Source: Bacteroidota bacterium
GTDB lineage: Bacteria > Bacteroidota > Bacteroidia > 2-12-FULL-35-15
Assembly: GCA_023251835.1 (NCBI GenBank)
Contig: JAHEXZ010000024.1
Coordinates: 1 to 62,314, forward strand
DNA: 62,314 nt
Direction of reading: 5' to 3'
Translations under genes and position numbers: made by a program
Notes under the pieces: generated by a model
Told to the model about the DNA's origin: nothing
The model's database searches: none
Seen by the model: only the letters and a program-made list of their open reading frames with translations
In this document: positions 18,184 through 27,950 of the stretch, in pieces
Position numbering within the stretch: position 1 is the stretch's first letter
Layout: every line of letters begins with the position of its first letter

Positions 18184-21100
18184 TTATTTGCCATGACAAT
18201 TCTTATATTTTTTACCGCTTCCACAAGGGCAGGCATCATTACGCCCTATCTTCTGCTCTACTCTCACAGGTTGTGGCTTAGGCCTTGGCTGGCCATCGCC
18301 TGTTGACTCATTTCGTTCATTACGGTTAGTTTGTACCTGCTCCTTACGAGGCATCTGCACACGTGCCTGCTGAACAGTATTTTGTGTTTCATTTGGCAGA
18401 TTGGCGCGTATCAGGAAGGAAACAACGTCTTTATTCACATCCGTAACCATACGTTTAAACAGCTCAAACGATTCAAACTTATATACCAGCAATGGATCTT
18501 TTTGCTCATATACAGCGTTCTGAACCGATTGTTTCAGATCGTCCATTTCACGCAAATGCTCCTTCCAGGCATCATCAATCATAGCGAGTGTTGTTCCTTT
18601 TTCAAGTCCTAATGCCAGCTCGCGACCATGAGTTTCATACGCCCGTTTTAAATTCACCACTACCTGCAATGTTTTTATACCATCAGATAAAGGCGTTACC
18701 ATATTTTCATAGGTATTGGATTTATCCTCATATATATTTTTGATGATTGGGAATGCTTTGTTGGCAATATATTCGTTTTTATGAATATAATTATCTTCTG
18801 CTTTCTTATACAAATCATCAGAAGCCTCCTGTGCACTCATCTTTTTAAACTCTTCTTCGCCAAATGGAGGCTCAATTGCCAACACACGAAGCACTTCCAT
18901 TGCAAAATTTTCATAATCTTTAACATCATGATATTCATTTACAATAGACTCGCAGGTGTCATATATGGAGTTAGCAATATCTACAGCCAAACGTTCGCCA
19001 AATAAAGCATGTCTTCTCTTTTTATAGATTACTTCACGTTGTGAATTCATCACATCATCATATTCGATCAAACGTTTACGTATACCGAAGTTGTTTTCTT
19101 CCACTTTCTTTTGCGCACGTTCAATAGATTTGGTAATCATAGAATGTTGTATAACTTCTCCTTCCTCAATACCCATTCTGTCCATCAGTTTAGCAATACG
19201 CTCAGAGCCAAACAAACGCATTAAGTCATCTTCCAGCGATGCAAAAAACTGTGATGAACCCGGGTCGCCCTGACGGCCGGCACGGCCACGCAACTGGCGG
19301 TCGACACGCCTTGATTCATGTCGCTCAGTACCTATGATAGCCAATCCTCCAGCCTCTTTTACACCTGCCCCCAGCTTAATATCCGTACCACGACCTGCCA
19401 TGTTGGTTGCAATTGTAACAGTGCCTGCTAATCCTGCCTGCTGAACAATTTCAGCTTCGCGCTGGTGCATTTTGGCATTTAATACATTGTGCTTGATACC
19501 TCGCAGCTTTAACATGCGGCTTAACAATTCCGAAATCTCCACTGATGTAGTTCCCACCAATACAGGTCTTCCGACTTCCACACACTTTACAATCTCATCA
19601 ATAACAGCATTGTATTTTTCACGTTTAGTTTTATATACTAAGTCTTCGTGATCCATACGTGAAACAGGTTTATTAGTAGGGATAGACACTACATCTAATT
19701 TGTAAATATCCCAGAACTCACCCGCCTCTGTTTCTGCAGTACCAGTCATACCAGCTAATTTACTGTACATACGGAAATAATTTTGTAATGTAACAGTAGC
19801 GTAAGTTTGTGTTGCAGCTTCCACTTTTACATTTTCTTTCGCCTCAATCGCCTGGTGTAAACCATCTGAATACCTGCGACCTTCCATTATACGGCCTGTT
19901 TGTTCATCTACAATTTTTACTTTTCCGTCCATAATCACATATTCCACATCTTTCTCAAACAGTGTATATGCTTTTAACAACTGAGTAATAGTGTGTACAC
20001 GTTCTGATTTAATTGAAAAATCGCGGATAAGCTCTTCTTTTCCTTTTAATTTTTCTTCTGTTGAAAGGTTGGATTTTTCTATTGCCGCTATCTCAGAACC
20101 AACATCTGGCAACACAAAAAAACTTGCATCTTCTGATGAAGTTGCAATTAATTCGAGTCCTTTTTCAGTAAGTTCAATGGAATTATGTTTTTCATCTATC
20201 ACAAAAAACAATTCAGCATCCACCTTATGCATTTCCTTGGATTGATCCTGCAAATAATAATTTTCTGTTTTTTGCAATACAGCCCTGACACCTGTTTCAC
20301 TCAAATATTTGATAAGTGCTTTATTTTTTGGCAAACCTCTATGCGCACGTAACAAGGCAAGACCACCATCTTTTTCATTTCCTTCACTCATCAACCTTTT
20401 AGCATCAGTCAACGCGGTGTTTATATATGTTTTCTGAGCATTTACTATTTTTTCGATACGTGGTTTAAGTACTGCAAACTCCTGGTTATCGCCTTTTGGA
20501 GTTGGGCCGGAAATGATCAATGGTGTACGTGCATCATCAATTAATACACTATCCACCTCATCAACAATAGCATAGTTATGTTTGCGCTGAACAAGATCTT
20601 CAGGGTTGCGGGCCATATTATCACGCAAATAATCAAAACCAAATTCATTATTGGTTCCAAATGTAATATCAGCAAGATAGGCTTTTCTGCGCTCTTCCGA
20701 GTTGGGTTCATGCTTATCAATACAATCCACACTTAAACCGTGAAATTCAAACAGTGGTCCATTCCACTCGGAGTCACGTTTTGCAAGATAATTATTAACT
20801 GTAACCACATGAACACCTTTCCCGGCAAGTGCATTCAGGTATACAGGCAATGTACCAACCAATGTTTTTCCCTCGCCTGTACTCATCTCTGCAATCTTAC
20901 CCTGATGTAGTACAATACCACCAATCAACTGCACATCATAATGAACCATATCCCATGTTATTGGGCTTCCCGCAGCCATCCAGCTATTACTCCATATAGC
21001 TTTATCACCGCTTATCTGTATAGAATCGCGCCTGGTTGCAATATCCCGATCCATTGCTGTGGCCGTTACTTCAATTGTTTTATTTTCCTTAAAACGCCTT

Positions 21101-21468
21101 GCCGTTTCTTTCATTACAGCAAAAGCCTCAGGTAATAATTCATCAATAATCTCCTTGTTTTTTTTGTAAATCTCTTTTTCTAGTTCATCAATTTCAAGAT
21201 AAAATTTTTCCTTATCTTCTATGCTTAATGCCAAATCTGATTCAATATTCTCCCGGATAGCATTTACCCGGTTTTGTTCTTTAGCAGATGCATCGGCAAT
21301 GCGTTTTTTAAAATCCATTGTTTTTGTCCTTAACGCATCATTGCTTATTATTGCAAGCTTGGGATATTCGGCTAATACTTTGTTAACTATAGGCTCTATC
21401 TCTTTTAGATCTCTTTCTGACTTTGTTCCAAAAATTTTGGAAATTTTTTTTGTGATAAACTCTAACAT
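18184..21468 (-). CDS. secA: Preprotein translocase ATPase SecA
   Basis: SecA drives preproteins through SecYEG, the first step for all the signal-peptide proteins in this window. Walker A is EMSTGEGKT (194-202), followed by [17 protein letters not shown]. Walker B is [17 protein letters not shown]. The helicase motif [13 protein letters not shown] and [19 protein letters not shown] are present. The C-terminus carries the zinc-binding SEC-C motif [15 protein letters not shown] (1080-1094), which binds SecB or ribosomes in other bacteria. At 1094 aa it is longer than E. coli SecA (about 900), as is usual in Bacteroidota. uvrC follows 49 bp downstream on the same strand. Confidence 0.98.
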   Translation of the reverse strand: MLEFITKKISKIFGTKSERDLKEIEPIVNKVLAEYPKLAIISNDALRTKTMDFKKRIADASAKEQNRVNAIRENIESDLALSIEDKEKFYLEIDELEKEIYKKNKEIIDELLPEAFAVMKETARRFKENKTIEVTATAMDRDIATRRDSIQISGDKAIWSNSWMAAGSPITWDMVHYDVQLIGGIVLHQGKIAEMSTGEGKTLVGTLPVYLNALAGKGVHVVTVNNYLAKRDSEWNGPLFEFHGLSVDCIDKHEPNSEERRKAYLADITFGTNNEFGFDYLRDNMARNPEDLVQRKHNYAIVDEVDSVLIDDARTPLIISGPTPKGDNQEFAVLKPRIEKIVNAQKTYINTALTDAKRLMSEGNEKDGGLALLRAHRGLPKNKALIKYLSETGVRAVLQKTENYYLQDQSKEMHKVDAELFFVIDEKHNSIELTEKGLELIATSSEDASFFVLPDVGSEIAAIEKSNLSTEEKLKGKEELIRDFSIKSERVHTITQLLKAYTLFEKDVEYVIMDGKVKIVDEQTGRIMEGRRYSDGLHQAIEAKENVKVEAATQTYATVTLQNYFRMYSKLAGMTGTAETEAGEFWDIYKLDVVSIPTNKPVSRMDHEDLVYKTKREKYNAVIDEIVKCVEVGRPVLVGTTSVEISELLSRMLKLRGIKHNVLNAKMHQREAEIVQQAGLAGTVTIATNMAGRGTDIKLGAGVKEAGGLAIIGTERHESRRVDRQLRGRAGRQGDPGSSQFFASLEDDLMRLFGSERIAKLMDRMGIEEGEVIQHSMITKSIERAQKKVEENNFGIRKRLIEYDDVMNSQREVIYKKRRHALFGERLAVDIANSIYDTCESIVNEYHDVKDYENFAMEVLRVLAIEPPFGEEEFKKMSAQEASDDLYKKAEDNYIHKNEYIANKAFPIIKNIYEDKSNTYENMVTPLSDGIKTLQVVVNLKRAYETHGRELALGLEKGTTLAMIDDAWKEHLREMDDLKQSVQNAVYEQKDPLLVYKFESFELFKRMVTDVNKDVVSFLIRANLPNETQNTVQQARVQMPRKEQVQTNRNERNESTGDGQPRPKPQPVRVEQKIGRNDACPCGSGKKYKNCHGK

Positions 21469-21505
21469 TCTGTATATCGGTTGGTTAATTACATTAAAAG
21501 GAACG

Positions 21506-21513
21506 CAAATTTA
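21506..21513 (-). promoter_or_regulatory. Putative -7 element (TAAATTTG) for secA
   Basis: TAAATTTG on the minus strand fits TAnnTTTG and lies 37 bp before the secA ATG. No clear -33 TTTG accompanies it. Confidence 0.45.
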
Positions 21514-21617
21514 GCTAAAATTCAGCGGATTTCCGTTTTTTTCCTTGTCTCGGGCCCCTTGATTTGTCAAATATTATTCCCTTTCAATCTAACTGACAAA
21601 TTAGCAGCCATAGCAAT

Positions 21618-21655
21618 AAAAAAGCCCCGCTAATTCTATCAGCAGGGCTTTCTTT
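21618..21655 (-). terminator. Rho-independent terminator after the DUF2795-like gene
   Basis: On the minus strand AAGCCC-T-GC pairs across an 11-base loop region with GC-G-GGGCTT (one mismatch) and is followed by six T. It begins about 15 bp after the stop of the gene at 21670. A T-rich run on the other side may let it act on both strands. Confidence 0.8.
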
Positions 21656-21669
21656 TAATTGGATACTAA

Positions 21670-21891
21670 TTAGTATTCATCTTCATTGAAAAAGAAATCA
21701 TCCTTGGTAGGATAATCCGGCCAAATTTCTTCAATGCTCTCGTATATCTCACCTTCATCTTCAATTTCCTGAAGATTTTCAATAACTTCCATAGGCGCAC
21801 CAGAGCGAATTGCAAAATCAATCAATTCATCTTTTGTTGCCGGCCAGGGTGCATCTTCTAAGTTTTTTGCTAATTCAAGTGTCCAATACAT
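21670..21891 (-). CDS. Small acidic DUF2795-like protein (73 aa)
   Basis: The 73-residue product starts MYWTLELAKNLEDAPWPATK, continues DELIDFAIRSGAPMEVIENL and ends in a very acidic tail (EDEGEIYESIEEIWPDYP, FFFNEDEY). It matches the DUF2795-type small proteins conserved across Bacteroidota, which have a PAT(K)xEL helix-turn-helix-like region. Function is unknown. It stands alone with its own promoter and terminator. The acidic charge and strong isolation suggest a soluble cytoplasmic protein made in quantity. Confidence 0.8.
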   Translation of the reverse strand: MYWTLELAKNLEDAPWPATKDELIDFAIRSGAPMEVIENLQEIEDEGEIYESIEEIWPDYPTKDDFFFNEDEY

Positions 21892-21980
21892 TGTTTTTTA
21901 TTTTTTAAAAATTAAAACATAAAATTTGTGCCAATTGTTATACTAAAAAATCAAACTTTTATAGAATTCCGATTTTTGTG

Positions 21981-22010
21981 CAAAAGTAAAAATTAATTTC
22001 ACTTATCAAA
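21981..22010 (-). promoter_or_regulatory. Bacteroidota-type promoter (TTTG-N18-TACTTTTG)
   Basis: On the minus strand the -33 TTTG is at 22010-22007 and the -7 TACTTTTG at 21988-21981, separated by 18 bp, close to the consensus TTTG-N19-TAnnTTTG. It points to the DUF2795-like gene and leaves a leader of roughly 80 bases. Confidence 0.7.
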
Positions 22011-22013
22011 ATG

Positions 22014-22048
22014 AAAAAAATAATTAATAGATCTCATGCGAGATTATT
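22014..22048 (-). terminator. Possible weak terminator after the cobalamin adenosyltransferase gene
   Basis: On the minus strand ATCTC-GCAT-GAGAT forms a 5-bp stem, extendable by AATA/TATT with a bulge, and a run of seven T follows. It lies about 60 bp after the stop at 22109. The stem is short, so the call is tentative. Confidence 0.3.
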
Positions 22049-22108
22049 TTTTATCTGCGCCTCATTCAAAAGGAGAAGAATAAAAATTAATTTCTCAGAA
22101 GGAGGCTA

Positions 22109-22687
22109 TTACATACGTGGTTTCCAGGGTATTTCCTGTGCATGTAAATCCTGGCTAAACTTGCGGGAAAGCACAAAAAGATAATCGCTCAGACGATTCA
22201 GATATTTGGTTATTATATCAGCCACATAGCTGTTTTCGGAAAGATGAGTGGTCAAACGTTCTGCTCTGCGGCATACACATCGGGCAATATGACAAAAAGA
22301 AACTGTAGTATGTCCTCCAGGCAATATAAAAGAACGCATTTCAGGTAATACTTCATTCATTTTATCCATCTCCTGCTCTAATAATGTAACATCTTCCTCT
22401 TTCAGATCAGGAATTTTCATGGTTCGGCCTTGCTCACCACGTGTTCTTGATTTTTCAGGGTCAGAAGCTAATGAAGAACCTATGGTAAATAGCCGATCCT
22501 GTATTTCAATTAACATTTTTTTACCATGTTCATCTATTGATTGATCCCTGATTAAACCAATATATGAATTCAATTCATCCACCGTTCCATACGCTTCAAT
22601 ACGAATGTGATGCTTGGGAACACGTGTTCCGCCTATCAATGATGTCTGACCTTTATCGCCTGTTTTTGTATATATTTTGAATGTCAT
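22109..22687 (-). CDS. Cob(I)alamin adenosyltransferase, PduO type
   Basis: This enzyme transfers the adenosyl group of ATP to cob(I)alamin to give coenzyme B12. The N-terminal motif KIYTKTGDKGQTSLIGG and the following RIEAYGTVDELNSYIG are the PduO-type ATP-binding signatures. FILPGGHTTVSFCHIARCVC and RRAERL carry the conserved Arg and active-site region. The length of 192 fits the family. It starts 11 bp after the ABC ATPase gene on the same strand, so they are probably co-transcribed. It implies that the host uses an adenosylcobalamin enzyme or salvages B12, although no such enzyme lies in the window. Confidence 0.92.
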   Translation of the reverse strand: MTFKIYTKTGDKGQTSLIGGTRVPKHHIRIEAYGTVDELNSYIGLIRDQSIDEHGKKMLIEIQDRLFTIGSSLASDPEKSRTRGEQGRTMKIPDLKEEDVTLLEQEMDKMNEVLPEMRSFILPGGHTTVSFCHIARCVCRRAERLTTHLSENSYVADIITKYLNRLSDYLFVLSRKFSQDLHAQEIPWKPRM

Positions 22688-22698
22688 GGGTTATCGAA

Positions 22699-23421
22699 TT
22701 AATGTACAGGTATTGCGCTGCCTACTATTGTTATGTTTTCATTTTTATAGTCCCGCTCCACTAACCCATCTTTTAAGCGAACAATGCGGTGAGCATGCTG
22801 TGCAATGTCTTCTTCATGTGTTACAAGTATAATGGTGTTGCCATTTTTATGAATTTCCTGCAGCAAGCCCATAATTTCTATGGACGTTTTTGAATCTAAA
22901 TTGCCTGTAGGCTCATCGGCCAGAATAATTGCAGGATGGTTCACCAAGGCTCGTGCAATTGCAACGCGCTGACGTTGACCTCCTGATAATTCATTTGGTT
23001 TGTGCATCATGCGTTCTCCAAGTCCAACCTGTTCCAACACCTCTTTTCCACGTTTTAAACGCTCAGTTTTATTGTATCCTGCATAAACTAATGGTAACAT
23101 CACATTTTCAAGCGCTGTTGAACGTGGCAACAGGTTAAACGACTGAAATACAAAACCTATTTCTTTATTCCTCACCTCTGCTAATTCATTATCCAACATC
23201 TTTGCTACTGAAACTCCATTCAAAATATACTCCCCGCCAGATGGGGTATCTAAGCATCCCAAAACATTCATTAACGTTGATTTTCCACTTCCTGAAGGCC
23301 CCATAAGAGCTACATACTCATTCTTGAAAATATCCAGCGACACGGAACGTAATGCGTGTATAATTTCTGTGCCTATTTTATAGGCTTTCGCGATGTTGGA
23401 TAGTCTGATTATTGACTGCAT
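22699..23421 (-). CDS. ABC transporter ATP-binding protein (LolD/MacB class)
   Basis: A 240-residue ATPase with Walker [10 protein letters not shown] (41-49), Q-loop [11 protein letters not shown], signature [15 protein letters not shown] (145-159), Walker [17 protein letters not shown] and the His switch [10 protein letters not shown]. The sequence type ([22 protein letters not shown]) is that of LolD/MacB/FtsE exporters of the inner membrane. No permease gene is adjacent, so its partner must be encoded elsewhere. It lies upstream of the cobalamin adenosyltransferase gene; I see no functional link. Confidence 0.93.
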   Translation of the reverse strand: MQSIIRLSNIAKAYKIGTEIIHALRSVSLDIFKNEYVALMGPSGSGKSTLMNVLGCLDTPSGGEYILNGVSVAKMLDNELAEVRNKEIGFVFQSFNLLPRSTALENVMLPLVYAGYNKTERLKRGKEVLEQVGLGERMMHKPNELSGGQRQRVAIARALVNHPAIILADEPTGNLDSKTSIEIMGLLQEIHKNGNTIILVTHEEDIAQHAHRIVRLKDGLVERDYKNENITIVGSAIPVH

Positions 23422-23602
23422 AGTTACAAATTACAAATTTAAGCGAATAACTAATTTGGGGTTCCTGATTCCAATAGTTAATCGAAACGAATCTTTTGCG
23501 AATTTACGATTACTACTCTATTATATGAAAGCGAATATTTATAATGAAAATAAAGATATAGAAAAAATATAAATTCTAATTGGTAATTTTCTTTGAAAGA
23601 GT

Positions 23603-23633
23603 ATTCGTTATTCGTGTAAACTCGTAATTCGTA
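23603..23633. repeat. ATTCGT/ACGAAT-type intergenic repeat
   Basis: The unit ATTCGTTATTCGTGTAAACT followed by CGTAATTCGTA lies just after the methyltransferase stop. Related text occurs at 23488-23509 (CGAATCTTTTGCGAATTTAC) and at 57669-57712 beside a perfect palindrome. It is a dispersed repeat style of Bacteroidota intergenic DNA. Confidence 0.5.
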
Positions 23634-23642
23634 GGTAACAAA

Positions 23643-24383
23643 CTAAAACCTGATTACAAAATGTTCCTTCACCTGTTCTTTACGAAAAAAAACAATTCCA
23701 AAATAAAACAAATCAATAGTAACCTTTACAATATCTTTATTTTTTATTTCAGTCCAAACCGCTTTCATCTCGGGAGAACTATATAAGTCTGAAATTACAA
23801 ATACGCTGGATTCCTTTATTTTTCCAAGACATTGGTCAAAAAAATGTAACGTATTTTGTGCCTCCCCTTTTATATAAACAAAATCAAGATATTCTGTCTT
23901 GTTTATAACGTTTGGCAGGGATCTTTCTATTGCATCATTGATTGATTCAATATTCTTTAATCCCAATTGTTTAAAATTTTCCTTAGCAATCCCTGCAATT
24001 TGTTCCGATCTCTCAAGAGTAATTATTTTTGTATGTGTATTTGCCGAAGCCATATACGCTGTTTCAATGCCCAGCGAAGTTCCAATTTCTATTACTTGTT
24101 CGGGTTGAAAATAATTAACCAGCCGAAACAACAATTGCCCACATTTAGCAGGTTTTAGTTCAGCCGCCAACTGACTAATTCTTTTACCTTCTACCTGGTT
24201 ATCAGAATTCAACAGCTTGTCTTTGAGTTTTTCAATACTTTTATAGGAATAATACGCTTTATCATTATAAATTACATTTGTTACAAGGTCAAAAATAAAG
24301 GGCGAATGTACTCCATGTTCATCAACCGATTTTATTCTGTATATACAATAGTTATATAGCAAAGTTATCTTTTGCTTCATCAT
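23643..24383 (-). CDS. Class I SAM-dependent methyltransferase
   Basis: A 246-residue protein beginning with MKQKITLLYNYCIYRIKSV and then DEHGVHSPFIFDLV, a conserved N-terminal signature of a Bacteroidota methyltransferase group. The SAM loop reads QVIEIGTSLGIETAYMA with acidic ITLERSEQ after it, and DFVYIKGEAQNTLHFFDQC corresponds to the motif IV region of O-methyltransferases. Asp is replaced by Lys/Gly in the usual DxD position (YIKGEAQ), so metal-dependent catalysis is doubtful. Substrate unknown. It is 19 bp downstream of the T9SS/transposase fusion gene. Confidence 0.8.
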   Translation of the reverse strand: MMKQKITLLYNYCIYRIKSVDEHGVHSPFIFDLVTNVIYNDKAYYSYKSIEKLKDKLLNSDNQVEGKRISQLAAELKPAKCGQLLFRLVNYFQPEQVIEIGTSLGIETAYMASANTHTKIITLERSEQIAGIAKENFKQLGLKNIESINDAIERSLPNVINKTEYLDFVYIKGEAQNTLHFFDQCLGKIKESSVFVISDLYSSPEMKAVWTEIKNKDIVKVTIDLFYFGIVFFRKEQVKEHFVIRF

Positions 24384-24402
24384 GCTTAGAGCGCCTGCCT
24401 GC

Positions 24403-25542
24403 TCATTCTTTTATTATTAATCGTTCTTCAACAACCGTATCATTGATGAGTTTTACAAGATAAACCCCGTTCTCCCAATTACCAATGTCAATTTGTATCT
24501 TATTACCACTTATACGTTTTTTAATTTGTTCTTTTCCATTGATATCGGAGATTGACAAATACCCTTGTTTTATCGTGGTTTCAATAATTAAATTGCATGT
24601 TGCCGGGTTAGGATAAATTAGAAATTTTGTTTTGTTAAGTAATGGAATAGCAGTATTAATATCCTTCACCAAACATATATTGTCATAATATATTTTAGCC
24701 TGAACAGGCCTGGAACAATTTGTCCATAGGTTTTCATTTTCCATTGTAATCCAGGTGGCAGGCTCAAAACCTTTGTTTTCACCGAAAATTTTAAATCCCT
24801 CCGGTGCCTGTATAAATGGCTGGGTTAAATCAACAATGGTATCAATATTACTACCATTCAGAGAGAAACTTATATATGCACCAGCATCATTATCAAATAG
24901 CAACTGCAAATAATACCAGCTATTTTTTTCAAGATGAAAATTAAATATAGACGTATCTATTGGTTTCCATTGGCCATTGTGCCATATATTCCATCGCTCA
25001 TTTGCCCATGGATTCTGAACATATTGAATTCCGGCAGTAAACGTTAAATTAGTTCCTGAAACATTTTTTGTGCTTTGCATACTAAACTCCGGGCCCGTTT
25101 GTGCGGTATCGGCTTCCTGTGGAATAAAAGCATAGCAACTGAGCGTATACTTTCCAACCAGTCCTTCTTCACTGATTTTTTCCTGACCTATAACATGATT
25201 GCTGTTATTAGTTAAATTTTTGTTTGCCCATACTCTTAATCCGTAAGAACCATCATGTGTATATTCGTTTGAGCGGCTAACTTCTCCTATGCTATCATCA
25301 TAGCATAGATTTCCTCCAACCAACTCTTCATAAATTCCCCATGCATTATCCGTTTCAAAGTCTTCTTTAAAAACAGTATCCGCCTGATTTTGTGCTTTTA
25401 CCACATTTAAACTCAAAATCGTAACTAATGATAATGTGATATCACGGTATTTTTGACGACTAAATATATCTACCCATTCAACCACATGTAATGTTATAAA
25501 GTGTAGTTTATCTTGTTCTTTAATTTGGTAACCGGTTGGCAT
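24403..25542 (-). CDS. T9SS-exported protein whose N-terminus derives from a Y1/RAYT transposase
   Basis: The 379-residue product falls into three parts. Residues 1-35 (MPTGYQIKEQDKLHF, then VVEWVDIFSRQKYRDI) are the start of a REP-associated tyrosine (Y1/IS200-like) transposase as found in Bacteroidota. The match then stops, and LSLVTILSLNVVKAQ reads as the core and cleavage end of a signal peptide. The body (about 55-295) looks like a jelly-roll or lectin-like domain (EDFETDNAWGIYEEL, WYYLQLLFDNDAGAYISFSL). The C-terminus (FLIYPNPATCNLIIE to VEERLIIKE) is a T9SS type A sorting domain. Either the signal peptide works with a long charged N-region, or an internal start is used. The RAYT catalytic HUH motif is absent. 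Confidence 0.8.
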   Translation of the reverse strand: MPTGYQIKEQDKLHFITLHVVEWVDIFSRQKYRDITLSLVTILSLNVVKAQNQADTVFKEDFETDNAWGIYEELVGGNLCYDDSIGEVSRSNEYTHDGSYGLRVWANKNLTNNSNHVIGQEKISEEGLVGKYTLSCYAFIPQEADTAQTGPEFSMQSTKNVSGTNLTFTAGIQYVQNPWANERWNIWHNGQWKPIDTSIFNFHLEKNSWYYLQLLFDNDAGAYISFSLNGSNIDTIVDLTQPFIQAPEGFKIFGENKGFEPATWITMENENLWTNCSRPVQAKIYYDNICLVKDINTAIPLLNKTKFLIYPNPATCNLIIETTIKQGYLSISDINGKEQIKKRISGNKIQIDIGNWENGVYLVKLINDTVVEERLIIKE

Positions 25543-25612
25543 TCTTATTCAAATATACAACTATTTTATAGTTGACTTTCTATGATATACCAAAATCTGA
25601 AGTGCTGTACGT

Positions 25613-25748
25613 CAGGCCGGAGGCCTTGTTAAAGAAGGCGTAGCCGAAGACGCTACGCCCAACTGTTATTTTTTATTTTATGTTTCTGATACGTTAACGG
25701 GGGTTTTACGATTATGCCGAAGCGCAATGAACTAAGTCCGTGGACTTA
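25613..25748. repeat. REP-like palindrome cluster
   Basis: Three short palindromes lie together: GGCCGGAGGCC at 25615-25625, GGCGTAGC-N7-GCTACGCC at 25637-25659 (perfect 8-bp stem), and TAAGTCC-GT-GGACTTA at 25733-25748 (perfect 7-bp stem). They sit between the RAYT-derived start at 25542 and the TPR gene at 25755. Palindromes of this kind are the typical partners of RAYT transposases. Confidence 0.65.
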
Positions 25749-25754
25749 TTCATT

Positions 25755-26372
25755 TTATTTTATCAGACTTAAACCTTCCAATGCAGATGCATTATCCGGA
25801 TAGAGCAGCAATATTTTTTTGAAAAGGATTTTTGCTTCCTTAGCCTTACCATATTTATAATTTGTCCAGGCCAACATAATTAGCGAATCATAGTCAAAAG
25901 GGTACATATTGGTTACCTTTTCAAAGTAATTACAGGCAGATTTATAATCCTTCTTTTCATAACAAATTACTCCCAAACGATAGTTTGCTGTGGTATTTTG
26001 CGGGTCTATTTCCAGGATTTTAAGGTATTGATCGGATATGAGATTTTTATTACCAAGAGCGGCAATGGGATAAATGTAACCAAGTCTGGCTTCAATGGAG
26101 TTAGGCTTTAGTGCAATAGCTCTTTTATAATAGCCCTGCGATTCAATATAGAGGCCGGCTTCATAGTGCAGCCAGCCTGCACGGATATTTGTTTCATAAG
26201 ATTTTTCATCGTATCCTTTTTTTATGGCTTCAGCTGCTTGTGCATATTCGCCAAGGTATTCGAGTGCATAACTGTTGTTAAATGCTTCCTGTTGTTTATC
26301 CTGAGCATACCCTTTTATTCCTGTTGCTATGATAATAAACAGTGCGATTTTTATTTTCTTTAAAGCGTCCAT
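25755..26372 (-). CDS. Exported tetratricopeptide-repeat protein (TPR C)
   Basis: The 205-residue protein has a signal peptide (KKIKIALFIIIATGIKGYAQ) and about five TPR-like helix pairs, for instance NIRAGWLHYEAGLYIESQGY, YKRAIALKPNSIEARLGY and YFEKVTNMYPFDYDSLIML. It is a paralogue of the TPR gene at 31029-31643: both share the arrangement and end with SALEGLSLIK. It probably acts in the periplasm as a protein-interaction scaffold for the outer-membrane protein encoded just upstream, whose gene it overlaps by 13 bp. Confidence 0.85.
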   Translation of the reverse strand: MDALKKIKIALFIIIATGIKGYAQDKQQEAFNNSYALEYLGEYAQAAEAIKKGYDEKSYETNIRAGWLHYEAGLYIESQGYYKRAIALKPNSIEARLGYIYPIAALGNKNLISDQYLKILEIDPQNTTANYRLGVICYEKKDYKSACNYFEKVTNMYPFDYDSLIMLAWTNYKYGKAKEAKILFKKILLLYPDNASALEGLSLIK

Positions 26373-27676
26373 TTCAATCCTCCAACTATTGTTTGTGTTT
26401 TATAGATTATTGATACCGGTTCAATGGTATAGGTGTTATTCATCCGGGAATAAGTGTTTTCCCTGTTAAAACAATCGTACCGTAGTGAAAGTTCAAGATG
26501 GTTAAAAGCAGGTGAAATAATAGCGAATCCATATTTATACAAAATTTTATCTCCCGTGTTAAACACAACAAATGCATTGTTTTCAGTATAGTTCTGAAGG
26601 TTTCCGTATGTAATTCCTCCTTCTGCCCAAACTTTTGATAGTAATTTTATGCCTAACTTTTGTCCGGCAATAATACGATTGGTATTGTTTTCATTCAAAT
26701 ATACAAGCATTGATGAACCATAGAAATTGGTATTTGCAAAAGGGAAATAAGCTACCGAGATGCCTGCTTGTAACTGATTGTAACTATTTAATTTAGAATA
26801 ACCCGTATATAAATTATACGTAAAAATGCCGATTGATTTTGATAGGACAATTGAAGTCGCATAATTTATAAATGAAGTATCTTTTTTAGTAAAAATGTAT
26901 TTATTTTGAAAGCTGTCATATCCTGCATTTAGTTTTCCGAAACCAACATTAATAAAGTGAAAGGCCGGTGAAATGGAAACCCGCTTATATATACCCGTTG
27001 CACTTATGTAGTAATCACGTTGAATAAGCTGATAAGCATCCAATGTATCTTTATCATTAATTTTTATATCTCTTAAAAAATCAATTCCTATATTGCTATA
27101 ACCTTGGTATAGCGACCACTTATTTCCCAATTGGTGCGAGGTACCAATGTGCCAGTACTGCATATTTTTAGTGATAGTAGATTCACCGTAGATATTGAAT
27201 TGTCCGTCTATATCAATAGTTTTATAAACATTGTTCAGGTTACTCAGACCAATACCGCCTTCCGCATAGGCTCCTTCAATTAGTTTGTTACTGGGTCTAA
27301 TTTTATTCGTCAATGTAGAAGGGAAGTATGTTGAGAGTGCCCTTGCTTCATTGGCTCTGCCGGAGAAAACATAGCTGTAATACAGGTATTCAAGGGCAAG
27401 AGTATCAGAATTAAACTGAACAGCTTTTTCAAAATGTTGTATTGCCTTTATATATTTTTTCTGTTCAAAATAAGCAATGCCAACCCGCATACGTATATAG
27501 AAATAATCATACCCTTCAGAAATAGCTTTTTCGCCATATTTAATGAGCTGTTTCCAATCCTGGTTAAAATAAAGCTGCATACTTTTTTGTTCTGCAACTG
27601 CTGAATTAGTGATGGGCTGGGCTTTACCTGAAGTTAAACCTATAAAAAAGAAAGTAAGAAAAAATAATTTATACAT
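26360..27676 (-). CDS. Outer-membrane beta-barrel protein with N-terminal TPR domain
   Basis: The 438-residue protein starts with a signal peptide ending in SGKAQ, followed by TPR-like units (about 25-135; WKQLIKYGEKAISEGYDYFY, YIKAIQHFEKAVQFNSDTLA). From about residue 145 it alternates short amphipathic strands with aromatic residues (WHIGTSHQLGNKWSLYQGYS, FTYNLYTGYSKLNSYNQLQ), ending GGLKWTL, as expected for a barrel. The arrangement recalls YaiO-type outer-membrane proteins, though I cannot confirm that. The 13-bp overlap with the TPR gene downstream suggests joint function. A diverged partial copy of its 5' part lies at 30800-30997. Confidence 0.8.
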   Translation of the reverse strand: MYKLFFLTFFFIGLTSGKAQPITNSAVAEQKSMQLYFNQDWKQLIKYGEKAISEGYDYFYIRMRVGIAYFEQKKYIKAIQHFEKAVQFNSDTLALEYLYYSYVFSGRANEARALSTYFPSTLTNKIRPSNKLIEGAYAEGGIGLSNLNNVYKTIDIDGQFNIYGESTITKNMQYWHIGTSHQLGNKWSLYQGYSNIGIDFLRDIKINDKDTLDAYQLIQRDYYISATGIYKRVSISPAFHFINVGFGKLNAGYDSFQNKYIFTKKDTSFINYATSIVLSKSIGIFTYNLYTGYSKLNSYNQLQAGISVAYFPFANTNFYGSSMLVYLNENNTNRIIAGQKLGIKLLSKVWAEGGITYGNLQNYTENNAFVVFNTGDKILYKYGFAIISPAFNHLELSLRYDCFNRENTYSRMNNTYTIEPVSIIYKTQTIVGGLKWTL

Positions 27677-27681
27677 TTTTT

Positions 27682-27907
27682 TGAAATGCGTTCTCTTTAT
27701 TGTTCTTTTACTTTATCAGACTTAATCCTTCTAAAGCAGACTTGTCATTGGGACTGTATAACAATACTTTATTAAATAAAGTTTTTGCTTCATTTTTATT
27801 GCCAAGAAAATAGTTGGTACAACCGCTCATGAGCATATTGTTATAATTAAAAGGAGTAAGGTTTAATGAAACATCAAAGTATTTCTTTGCATTCACATAA
27901 TCTTTCT
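27682..27907 (-). pseudogene. Duplicated 3' fragment of the TPR A gene
   Basis: This stretch is nearly identical to 31001-31227, the 3' end of the intact TPR A gene plus its downstream leader. Its open part (27708-27896) reads NAKKYFDVSLNLTPFNYNNM and ends SALEGLSLIK, with Cys instead of Trp in MSGCTNYF. The homology stops abruptly at 27907, 43 bp from the stop of the sortilin-like gene. It lacks the signal peptide and the first two thirds of the gene, so it is a remnant. Confidence 0.88.
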
Positions 27908-27950
27908 TTGATATCGCCTGCCACTTGTACCTTTTTGTTGTTCGGTCGTG

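Noticed and set aside
24403-25542. Calling this gene a transposase
   Set aside because: Only the first 35 residues are transposase-like; the catalytic HUH and Tyr regions are absent and the rest is a T9SS cargo protein.
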